Origin: Morella rubra
Lineage: Eukaryota > Streptophyta > Magnoliopsida > Fagales > Myricaceae
Direction of reading: 5' to 3'
DNA length: 64,000 nucleotides
Assembly: GCA_003952965.2 (NCBI GenBank)
Contig: CM025851.1
Location: 4,425,637-4,489,636 of the forward strand
Shown one piece after another: positions 23,901-34,900 of this stretch; the stretch's first letter is position 1, and every line of letters starts with the position of its first letter. Position numbers and translations under genes: made by a program. The notes beneath the pieces are model-generated. The model searched no databases, was not told the DNA's origin, and saw only the letters and a program-made list of their open reading frames with translations.

Positions 23901-26900
23901 TGTATCTAACATGCCTTTTCACTTTAGAACCTGATTAACTGTCCTGCTTCTTTCTATGCAGTTATTGATGACAAAACATGTGAGGAAAGGCTTTGGAATA
24001 TGAAACACCGTGGAGAGACCAACTTTTACTTGTGCGAGATTAATCGAGATATGGTAATTGATGCGACGTACAAAGGAAACAAGTCAAGATATATAAACCA
24101 CAGCTGTTGTCCAAATACCGAGATGCAAAAATGGTTCTTTACCCATCCTTATGCTGTTTTGTTGTTGATAGTTTTAGGCTTAGTTACTTCATTGATCCCT
24201 GAGGCATTTCGAAATCCAAAACTGGTCTCCGAGGTTTTTTTTTTGGTTCTAAAATAGTCTTTGTAGAATAGTACTATGCCAATACAATCCTTTCCACCAA
24301 TTAGCGCTTGTATCTGGACAGTGAAGTCCTACGTGGCTAGTAGGGACACATCATAACAAATACCAGATCTCACGTGTCCATTGCTAATGGTTAAGAATTA
24401 ATGAACGCCACTCCCATGTATGCTGCTACATCAAATAGGAGGTCCCAGCTGGATAAAATATGCCACTCAGAGGTAGCGCTCATTAATTTTTTTACCATTG
24501 GGAATGGACATGTGGAGGTTTGATATTAGATATGACGTGTCCCCGTTAGCTACGTTGGACTTTAATGTCCAGATACAAGCACCAGTTGATGGAAATAGTT
24601 GTATTGACATAGCAATATTCTACAAGGACTACTTTAGGATGAAAATTTACCTTGGGATTAACGAAGTAATTAAGCCATAGTTTTATTTAGTCTTATATGC
24701 ACTTGTTTTTCCTTTTCAAGGATAATTGACGGGGAGACAAGAATTGGCATATTTGCAACTCGTGATATAAAAAAGGGCGAGCATCTGACCTATGATTACC
24801 AGTATGAGCCTTGCATAACTATTTAGTTGCATCCTTTAACTTGCAATACATGTGGCACAACTTCATGAAATTTTGTATTTTCATAGTCCAGTCTAACAAA
24901 TGTAGCAGGTTTGTTCAGTTTGGTGCAGATCAAGATTGCCATTGTGGTGCTGTTGGCTGCAGGAGGAAGCTGGGGGTCAGACCTACTAAGCCCAAGATGT
25001 CTTCAGATGCTGCATTGAAACTAGTAGCAGACCAGGTGGCTGTGTCATCTCCCAAATTGAAAGCTATTCTCTCTGGAATATGTGTGTATAGGTTGGCTAG
25101 TTTTTGTAACTGGGAAAGTCCAATGCCATTATCCAAGATAGGTTGTTCTCGTGGTTTGATTTTTCTTGCTACTATTACTAACTAGGAAATTGGCGTTCTT
25201 ATTTGGAGAATGTCATTCGAAACACCAGAACTCTTCAAAACCTTCATTAATTAGGTTGGTGAAAATCTAGCTTATAATTGTTTTTTGCATACTAGATTTG
25301 GGTTGGATAGATTAAACAGTAAAGTACGAGTACAGGTTTTATTACTTAGTTTTAGGTTTCCATAGTCCAGCATTACAAACAAGGTAGTTTATCCCTTGCA
25401 GCTCTAGTAGCCTCAAACTTGATCTGAAGATTCCTGCAACTTCTTCAAATTTACTGTTGCGACAACTTAGCCTGGCAGATATTCTCTCCTAGTCATGCTG
25501 GGACAAGAGTCAGTAATGGAGCTGTTAGAGAAGAGCAAGACTGATTACTTTTTCAAAGCTTTCTTGTTCTCTTTAGTCCCTTCCCCTCTGGTTTTCCTAC
25601 TTCAAACACTTCCCCTGGTGCGACCTTGGTGGACATAATCAGGAGCTGACTTGCACAGTATATAACCATTTGAACTTCCACAACTGAGGCATGCCTTTCC
25701 TTCCCTCCATTCTATTGCTCGAGATAAGGATGCTTGGGTGGCGGATTATTGGGTGGGTAATTCCGGATTGGGTGCTTGGAATGTTCAGTTTATGCGGGCT
25801 GCGAATGATTGGGAGGTGGAGGTTGTTTCAGCATTCTATTCTCTCCTTTATTCCAAGTCTTTAAGGAGTGAGACTGATGATAGGATGTGCTGGATGGGCA
25901 CCAAGAATGACATTTTTTCGGTGAAATCGATGTATGGGCTTCTCTCTTGCAGCCCCGTATTGCCTTTTCCGTGGAGGCGGATTTGGAGGTCCTTGGTACC
26001 TATGAGAGTCCCATTCTTTGTGTGGGAGGCTGCACATGAGAGAATCTTGACTTTGACAATTTGAGGAGAAGGGGTCTTTGTCTTCTTGATTGGTGCTACC
26101 TTTGTAGGTGTAATGGGGAATCCATGGATCATTTATTGTTACATTGTGATGTTGCGAGGGATTTATGGGCTCATTAGCTTAAAGTAACGAATTATTGTTG
26201 GGTTATGCCTTCTAGGGTGATCGAGGTGGTGTTTTGTTGGAAGAGGAAGTTTAACAATCCTCTTGCTTCGAGGGTGTGGAGGATGATCCCTCTGTCTATC
26301 TGGTGGGTTATTTGGAGGGAGAGGAATGAGAGATATTTCGAGAACTCCTTTTTGTCTTTAGAAGGGATGAGGAGGATGTTGTTGAGTTCTCTTTTTATGC
26401 TGTTTTGGGCTTTCCTTTCTCTGATTTTCCTGATTTCCTTAGTTTTGTAGCTTCTATGGAGTAGGTTCTCAGTATAGCTCTTTGTACTGTTACCTATTTT
26501 GGTGTTTTCAATAAAGCTTTCCTTACTCATAAAAAAAAAACTTCAACAACTGAGTCATCTGTGTTATTAATTTGGTTACATTTCCATGCATCTTTTTGAA
26601 AGGTGTAGCTGCATCAATGGATTTTATGTTGTTTTGTTTGTTTTACTTGCTTAAATGTGAAGTTCTGCATAACATGGACTGATATTGGATTTTTGTCTGG
26701 AAAGGTCTATCAGAATGGAGGATTACATGTAGGTAAGGGAGTTTCTCTCCTTTCTTCCCCACCCCCCTTCTCTCTCTCTCTCTCTCTCTCTCTCCATATA
26801 TTCATAGGATCAAACGCCTTAAATTGTCATGATTTCTTTGATTTGCTTATTTGAGCATCTGTGTTGTTCATCATATTTTTAACTTTCTCATCCAGGGAGT

Positions 26901-28200
26901 TCACATGTTCATAATCAACGAAGTACATGCTCCCGTAATTGCATTGGTGAAGTCATTCAGATAACCCGCCCCATGAACAAGAGGTATTTCAGAATGTCTA
27001 AGCTGTTTTCTAATATTATTCATTTTTTGTGGTTTTTCAAGTACCATATTGAGTAAATAATCTTAGAACAATTGCGATAGTCAAGTTTCTTTTATCATTT
27101 GTTTGTTTATTTTTTAGGTAATGAGAAAAAGGAGCATTTAGTTAGGTTTGTACCATATGTCCATTCTTTGCTTATCAATAAGAGCTTCTATGTTCATATG
27201 AAGTACGTACAAAGTATTCATTAGTTTTTCTATCGGCTGCTTGCATATGTTTGATTGAAATTTTCCTACTAATTTTGCCCTTTAGTTCTTGGAGCTAATT
27301 CCTGCTGCATAGTGCTTATTAACACGCTCCACGGCAGTTCTCTTTTGAAAGTATTATTTTATGGCCATATGTAGGATTGGTTTCTTACATCTGAATTGAG
27401 TCATATCCAACGAACTTTCTAACTAATCAGCTGCTTGAAATCTTTCTTTATCATTATGATATCCTGAATCCCACGAGGAGTGGGAGAAGAGAAGGATAGA
27501 GAAACAAAGTCTCACATTGGAGCTTACTAGGGTAACTAGGCTTTCTAATGATTATAAGGATTTCAAAAGCAAGTTTGACCAGTCCTTTTGAGTGGCCATC
27601 ACTTCCTAGGGACATTACAATCCTACTTTTAAGTTTAGAAATTTTACTTATAAAAAAAAAAAAGTTAAGAAATTTTAGAAAAAGAGAGCTGTTTGCAGTT
27701 ATTTTAAAATTGTCGTTTGGAGGTACAAACCTTTCTTTTTTAAGAGACGTATTAAATAATTGTTTTGATTTAGTTGAGCTGATTTGATTCTATCAATATT
27801 CCCTGTTCTCCCTCCTTTGATCTCATATTTAATTTTAATGTTCTTGAAGTTCCATTTACTATAATTTTAGCTTCAAGTGTTGAGCTGTGGCATATTTTCT
27901 CTCCTTGTTTTGCTACGTTTAAGTTGTGACCTAAATTTTATGTAATGTCAAAATTTACACTAACAGAATTTATTTGTTTGTGTACTTTATATGGTCCAGG
28001 TCCTTTGGGGTCATTCGACGTTTTGATAAAGTTTCCCAAAAACACACAGTAAGAGACTACTCTGTTCATTTCTGTTTGTTAGATGAGCATAATAAGCTTA
28101 TATGAATAGATGCATTTTTTTTTTGCAGATCATGTTTGAAGATGGCACTTTCGAATTTCTTGACATGTCAAAAGAGGAATGGGAATTTGCAATATTGTGA
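20970..28200 (+). CDS. ASHH3: Histone-lysine N-methyltransferase, ASHH3/ASHH4 type (SET domain)
   Basis: Nuclear SET-domain protein of the ASH1-related plant group, predicted to methylate histone H3, probably at lysine 36. Twelve exons join in frame: 20970-20987, 21611-21737, 22222-22333, 22779-22878, 23784-23862, 23962-24133, 24721-24801, 24909-25083, 26705-26732, 26896-26983, 28000-28048 and 28129-28200. They give 366 residues, against about 363 for Arabidopsis ASHH3. A Cys-rich AWS domain is at about 60-110 ([30 protein letters not shown]). The SET domain follows from [13 protein letters not shown] and contains [63 protein letters not shown] and then the post-[16 protein letters not shown]. 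The C-terminal part [10 protein letters not shown] to [20 protein letters not shown] is also conserved. Exon 1 codes only MPTKKK and uses a weak donor, GTTGTT. The NHSC motif is followed by C where relatives have N. Intron 8 holds a LINE. Confidence 0.93.
21111..21402. repeat. 146-bp tandem duplication in ASHH3 intron 1
   Basis: Copy 1 is 21111-21256 and copy 2 is 21257-21402. The only difference I see is one base (TTCTTTGTAAGG against TTCTTTTTAAGG). The unit is non-coding. Near-identity points to a very recent event or to an assembly duplication. Confidence 0.9.
25689..26539 (+). mobile_element. 5'-truncated LINE tail in ASHH3 intron 8
   Basis: Frames encode the end of plant LINE ORF2: a zf-RVT-like region with [58 protein letters not shown] and then [16 protein letters not shown]. 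In-frame stops break it (after LTLTI and after DLWAH). It ends with CAATAAAGC and a 10-nt A tail (26531-26540). Flanking 15-bp repeats, ACTTCCACAACTGAG (25674-25688) and ACTTCAACAACTGAG (26540-26554), differ at one base. The insertion is in the sense direction of ASHH3 and leaves the splice sites of the flanking exons untouched. Confidence 0.85.
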
Positions 28201-30058
28201 TTCGATTGTATGTAAGTACAAGTTAGGGAATCTTACTTATATGCTATTGGAATATGTTTGTTGGCCCCCTTTTCTCAAGGGTAAGTGCTTTTATTCCCCT
28301 TTCTTGTAATGTAATGTCGCCCCATATCTTCTAATTTTTTTTTCTAACTCTTTGTCCTAGCAAAGTTGAGGAATAAAATAAGAAACTGAGGTGTTGTATT
28401 CCAATGACCTGGAGATAAAAGGAGTATTTGAAGGGGAATGACTTGCTAAGTTTCAGTGGTGGTAGGGGGTAATGGTAAAGCTTTCGTGTGGTCTGTGTTT
28501 TGACCTAGAGTGATAGTATAACGCACTCAAGTGAGCTTTGTGTATTGTGGCAATGGTAATACGTGCATTCGACTTATAATGATGGACGCTATAGGTGAAG
28601 AGGAGGCTTTTACATTGTATTTAGGTGGTTGTCTTTGATTGGTAAACTAGCTATTGGTTTGGACTGGGACCGTTCATTATTCTTATTTTGTCATTCTTTC
28701 TTCTTCTATTTTGATTGGATGCCCAAGGCTGGCCACCCTTACTCCTGCAGGGTGAGGATTTGGGTTTTTTTTTTTTTTTTTTTTTGTTTGTGTGCTTTCC
28801 TCCCTTTTCTTTCTCCCTTCTCTGTTTTAACCTTCCGGAAGATGTTATGATGGTTTATGAAGTCTACTGCTGAAAATGTTGCTTTTTTTCTATTTTACTC
28901 ATAGAGCTCCATGATCTAATGCTTGTGCTCGAAAATTTAATATTATCTTATGCTTCTAGTTATATTTCATTGATGGGTGGTTTAGTCCATCTTGTGTAAT
29001 GTCTGCTGTCTTCCTAGTTTAGTATGCAGGATGTCTGATGATTTCCCTTTTTAGTCTGATTGTATTTCCCATGGTTGAAGGATTTTGTTGCAGCGAAGAT
29101 CTCGCAGACGGTCACGAGCAATCCTGACATGTTTCACCGTATGTGCATTCTCCTCTTTTGCACTTGTTGATGGCAGTAAAATAAACGCACAACTTGGTCA
29201 AACTCAGAAAAATTTGTTTGTGGAATGTCAGGTATCAATTGCTGCTTGATTAGAGGCATTGGCTCTGTTTGTCTCTCAAGAGAAAAGGATCCATTTGCCT
29301 TGCTCATGACTCACAGGAACAGTCATTCAAATTGAAGAACCCTGGTTGTGCTCTCTCATAAAATAAGAGGATTCATCGCTCCTTGCATAATAGAGCTCAC
29401 TAAAATGTTGTACCATTTTTTGTTTTCTTTCTAACTAGAAGCTTGTTAACTGATTCCATTGATGGTGTAAGGTGCTTTTGTAGGGAAAAAAAAACCTGGC
29501 CGGTGAGGGCACTCCTCTGGATAATGAGAGATTTGATAGTCCTAGGCATGAGAATCTCAAAACCAAATTGGGTTGTGTTCTCTGCAAGTGAACTTTAATT
29601 GTCCTTTGGATCTAGGTTCTCAGAAAGTCTGGAATTCAATCAATCTCTCTGTTAATGTATGCTTACGTTCCAATGTGTCTTGTTTGTTGAATTTTTCTGT
29701 ACGGACTTTTTGGGGGATCGGAAAATATGTTAAAGTAATTGATTGCATGTGTTAAATTTATTTTTGTCCACGTGCGACGAGGAATTGGCGAGGTGGGTAG
29801 AGGAGTAGGTGCAGTGGGTCCCACCCACCAACCCAAATCCGCCCTACCCATATGCTTCTGCCTTCTCCTCTCTATTTTCCAGATGTTGGTGGGAGTGGGG
29901 ACAGTGGGAGTAGGAAAGGACGGTGACAAGTGGGTGACGTTTCGCCATTCAAGGCTCACACCAGCTTTTAGCCGAAAAAGGATTAAGGATGTGATTTGAG
30001 TGTTAAAATTTGAAGGAGTTGAAGGTAGGTCCGTTTTAAGAAATTTTTAAGCATTTTC
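28201..30058. other. 3' flank of ASHH3, no gene seen
   Basis: Holds the presumed ASHH3 3' UTR. An acceptor-like TTGTTGCAG near 29095 could begin a 3' UTR exon, but nothing decides it. A T run lies at about 28767-28785. No protein-like frame is present. Confidence 0.45.
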
Positions 30059-30590
30059 AAGGTCTGTCTGTAAACTAATATTTTATATTTTATAAAATTT
30101 TAACACTAATTCTATCAAATTATTATTTTTTTATTATAATAAATATTAAAAATGATCTCTCTCTTCACTTTTTTATCAAATTCAATACTTTAAAATTTTA
30201 ACCTTCTCGAAATTTTACAAACAAACAGACCTTAAGTATGGTGTGAATATTGAAGTGATGTTTGAATTTTATTAGTATGCGTGTAAAAGTTTTTGAGTTG
30301 TATTAATGTTTATAAAAAATGTAATGTTAAGTTGTATTAGTATGCGTATAGGAGTAATGTTAGGATTGTAAGTTTAGAAAATTTGATTCAAATTCTACAC
30401 TTTTTAACCAAACGAACATACCCTAAAATTTTAAAATATTAAAATTAATGAAAAAGTGAAGAGAGTAATGATTTGAATGAATTTTTTATATTTATTATAT
30501 TAAAAAATAATAATTGATAGAAAAAAGAGAGATTATATTATAATTATTTTATTATGTTAAAATTTTAATAAAAAGACACATCCTAAGCCA
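30059..30590. repeat. AT-rich inverted repeat pair
   Basis: A segment ending in terminal inverted repeats AAGGTCTGTCTGT (30059-30071) and ACAAACAGACCTT (30221-30233) is followed at about 30424-30540 by a diverged inverse complement of its interior. Shared landmarks are AAAAAGTGAAGAGAG, ATATTTATTATA and AAAATAATAAT(T)TGATAGA. The pair could form a long stem. It is probably two MITE copies of one family in opposite orientation. Confidence 0.6.
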
Positions 30591-31790
30591 CGAGCTGCTT
30601 AGCGTCTCTATCTGAGGTCTTAATATGCTAGGCTGCTCAAGCCTAAAGCTTTGGTTGGTAAGGAAAATGAGTGCCTATAGCTTCCAAAATTTGAGCTCAG
30701 CTTGTAAAAGCTTCGTTGGATTTGTTATCAAAGTCGTGTTAAGTGTCTTGACTGATGCCATTGCATTAAATCTTATGCCAAATCGCTCAGACCCAGAAGC
30801 GTTCTTCATGTTTCCAGTTGACTAGTAATAAAAAAAAAAAAGAGAACTATATCACCAACCGACGTGTGAAGTAGTTGTCTTCCTTTGAATCCAAGTACCT
30901 TTTACCGTTAGGAAAAAAATATACCCTTTCCCCAAGGAGAATTCTTACCTGTTTTATGATTATCTTGTTTCTTTTTCAGTTTTCCTCTTTTTTTATACCA
31001 AAATTTCGAAACTCAAAACCCACCAAACTTTTTCAGTTTTACTCTCGTCACCAATTACGTGGGTTTGTTTTGCACGAAAAATATTTTTGAATAAAATATG
31101 CTACTCACTCTGTATATTTGGGTAGATAAACAAATTAAGGGTAAAGGAAATTTTATTTGGGTCAAATCTCTTGTTACAGTAGTAAAGCTATTTTCAAGCA
31201 CTATTCTTATATTTGGCATAAAAACTCTAAAATTGACATATTGCGCGCGTATGCGACGAGAAAAAATTTAAATTGACAGACTCATTGGAATGATACATTT
31301 GAAAAGTTGATAAATTTCGAAATTTCTTAAGCTATAAGATAAAGTAAGTTTGATTATACTGTAAGAATAATCTTAAAAAATTATTTGTATCAAAAAGAAA
31401 AGAAAAGAAGAGAAGAAAAAGACATATTTCAAATCAAATATTAATATTGTTTTAGAGGATATCACACCAAATATTAAATGAAAAATGTCTGCATTTAAAA
31501 ATATTTTTCTTATTTTAGGTAGAAACAAGCGCAGCTTTTCACAATTCTTTGGACGAGACTGGATAAAATGTTGCATGAACACTCGTTCGTGCAAAAGGAC
31601 GGCCCAATGAATTAATCGTTAGGCATTTTATCAAATCAAATCTGTATTTTGTACTTACGAATATATACAAATAAAAGAGAGAGAGCGAGAGAAAGATGAG
31701 AATCGGATGGAGACGTAGAGTTGCATTTCCTCGGCTCCGAATACGCGGGTCTGACGCCCGGGGGTTGTTGGCGGAGCTCTCTGTGGGCCT
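30591..31790. other. Intergenic stretch upstream of MTHFR
   Basis: No gene recognised. An AT-rich stretch at about 31100-31540 is followed by a GA tract near 31676-31695 and then the GC-rich MTHFR promoter. Confidence 0.5.
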
Positions 31791-31797
31791 CTCCCTC

Positions 31798-31803
31798 TAT
31801 AAA
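31798..31803 (+). promoter_or_regulatory. TATA box of MTHFR
   Basis: CTCTATAAAG sits in GC-rich context 155 bases upstream of the MTHFR start codon. Spacing and sequence fit a plant core promoter with a leader of roughly 120 bases. Confidence 0.6.
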
Positions 31804-31957
31804 GTGGGAAGCATTACTGCTTACTACGAGATGACACGGCACATTCCCCAATTTCCGAATCCAAATCTAGATCTGAAGAACTACTCAAAGTTCAGTGAAC
31901 TAAAATTAGTGCAAAGCTGCGGGTGTCGGTGTTGGTCGAGATCAGAAGCGGTAGAAA

Positions 31958-34900
31958 ATGAAGGTGATAGAGAAGATCAGGGCGGGGCTGGCGGAGGAAG
32001 GGAATGTGGTGTTCTCGTTCGAGTTCTTCCCGCCCAAGACGGAGGACGGGGTGGACAACCTGTTCGAGCGGATGGACCGTATGGTGGCTCACAACCCCGC
32101 ATTCTGCGACATCACCTGGGGCGCTGGCGGGTCCACCGCCGATGTCACTCTCGACATTGCCAACAAGATGCAGAACATCATCTGCGTCGAGACCATGATG
32201 CACCTCACCTGCACCAACATGCCCGTCGAGAAGATCGACCTCGCCCTATCCACCATCAAGTCCAATGGCCTCCAGAACGTCCTCGCTCTCCGCGGCGACC
32301 CGCCTCATGGCCAGGACAAGTTCGTCCAGATCCAGGGCGGCTTTGCCTGCGCCCTCGACCTCGTACCTCTCTCTCTCTCTCTCTCTACCTGCTGAATTTC
32401 GCCTCCAATTCAACGATCTAGCTATTCTTAACGAACACACATAGTGTGATAATGTCTCTGTTTTTATTCTTTAGGTGAAACATATCCGAGATAAATACGG
32501 TGACTACTTTGGCATTACAGTCGCTGGTTATCCAGGTTTCTTCCTCTTTTTTATTGTCTTTCAATTAAAGCTCAATATTGATCTTTTTGTTAGATATGTT
32601 TTGGCCACGCTCTTATAGTCTTCTCCTTCTACTTATCTGCTCAGAGGCACATCCCGACGTGATAGGAAGTGACGGCGTGGCTTCTGAGGAAGCTTATAAG
32701 AATGATCTCGCTTACCTCAAGAGAAAGGTCTTGCTACTGTTCTACTATAACCCCTCTTTCACGCGCGTGTTCAAAAAGCCATTCATTTGTGTAGACAAAC
32801 ATCTATTTATCTCCCATTTGTTGAAAGATATGTGATGGTTCATGCCAAATTGAGAGTATCTCCCGAAACCCAAATAAAAGTGCCAAAAAACAGACATTTT
32901 TCTGCAACACAACAACGTAGTCTGCTGGAGAATTGGTTGTAGGATTTCTTTCGTTGATATTTCTGTATTAGTTGTTTCCCTTTCTGAGAGGAGATATAAT
33001 CTAAAATAACAACCATCTCTTATTCTTACCACAGAGTTATCATAAAATGTTGTCCTGTTAAACTAGGTCAGAGGAGCATGATAGTGTTCTTCCTGAGTTA
33101 ACGGCCCTCTTGCTTCCTTGCTTATGGTCATATTTTGTCCTGCTGTGTTGATGTGATGCTTTCTTTTGTAGGTCGATGCTGGAGCAGATATAATCATTAC
33201 TCAACTGTTCTATGATACTGATATTTTCCTCAAATTTGTGAATGATTGTCGCCAAATTGGAATTACTTGCCCCATTGTTCCTGGAATTATGCCTATTAAC
33301 AACTATAAGGGATTCATACGCATGACTGGTTTTTGCAAAACAAAGGTATGCATATCTTTCTAAATGAGTTTGTGGCTATTTATTGCTCTGTGTGTGCCTG
33401 CAGAGAGGAAATGCCATACGTATTTGGATGATCTCCAGGGTAGTCATCAAACTAGTTATGAGTAGTGAAGGTCCTTGATTTATGAGTAATGATGCGAGTG
33501 CATGACTTGTCGTCTGAGTGGCATTATGGAATGTAGTCAATTGGCTCAAATTTGAAGATGCCATAGTCCTTGTCCTTCCAAACAGCCTGCTGGATAGAAG
33601 TTTGTTGCCATCAAAATCATGAAGCTGAGAGCCTAGATGGTTACCCTCAAAGTCATGCTGTAGTTTCTGATCTGGAAATCAGACATTGAAAGGCATCAAC
33701 AATCTCAAATTTTGTACTGAGTGTTTACCATTGCTAATGGTTTCAATTACAACTAGCGGGTCAATCCGCTTTCCCCATTTTGGTGTAGGCACTCCTTTCT
33801 TAAAATCTGTTCACATTAATAAGTAGAACACATTAATGACCCCTGATGCGTCAAATTGCTGAAATTTCCGTTCTTTCTAGGTATGGGACAAACAAAAGAG
33901 CAAGTAATTGTTGCTGGAAACATATCAACTGTTATCTCCTCCTTTCGATTTTTATGTCTGTTTTTCTGTTATTAACTAGCCCAATGTCCAATGGCCTTAA
34001 ACTTCTTGACACCTCCTTTAGCATTATGTGGCACAGGCAGATACTGAGGATATAACATCTTCATCACCACTGCCACCGCCATATGTTGAAAAGCTAGAAA
34101 CATATATCTGAGTAACTGCTTGCTTCTAGCTCAGCTCCCCCCGATTATCTCCAATGATTTTTGTTTTACCAATGGCATCATGGCTTGTGGAATCTTCTTA
34201 TATGAACTAAGCTGAGGGATATAAAGATGGCAATTATGGACTTGCTGGCATGGGAGGCCTCAAAAACTAGGATTCTGTGAGGGCATGCTCACGTGGAGGG
34301 GTCGTTCTTTATGTTATGTTGTCTGTTGCTAAGATGTGAATTTTATTGGCTATGTGTTTTTTTATCAACATGACATAATGCTTACACTTATCGTCATGTT
34401 GCAGATACCCGCTGAAATTACTGCTGCGTTGGAGCCTATTAAGGACAATGAAGAAGCTGTCAAGAATTACGGAATTCATCTTGGAACTGAAATGTGCAAG
34501 AAGATTTTAGCTCATGGCATTAAGACATTGCATCTCTATACACTCAACATGGAAAAGTCAGCACTAGCCATATTAATGGTTGTTTCTCCATATCCTAATT
34601 ACTTGTATAGATTGGAATGTGCATGATGTTGTTTGCATGATTGAGGCACTTTTATGTTATGTCATTCAAGCCTAAGAATAGTCGTACTTGGCAGAATCTT
34701 GGTTTGATTGAAGAGACCAAGATATTGAGGTCCTTGCCCTGGAGACGCCCAACTAATGTTTTCCGCGTGAAGGAAGATGTTCGTCCAATCTTCTGGTATG
34801 CAACATATGGAACTGCTATTATCTGCACTTTTTAGTTGGAAATGCGTTCATATGTATTGAAATGTGGTTTAAGTTTTCTCACCTATTATCTTCCTAACCA

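Noticed and set aside
29739-29999. 86-residue frame rich in Gly and Val
   Set aside because: It overlaps an equally long frame on the other strand, has no recognisable motif and lies in intergenic DNA.
31696-32421. 241-residue open frame overlapping MTHFR exon 1
   Set aside because: It is an alternative frame of the conserved MTHFR exon, open because of high GC content there. The MTHFR frame has clear family motifs.
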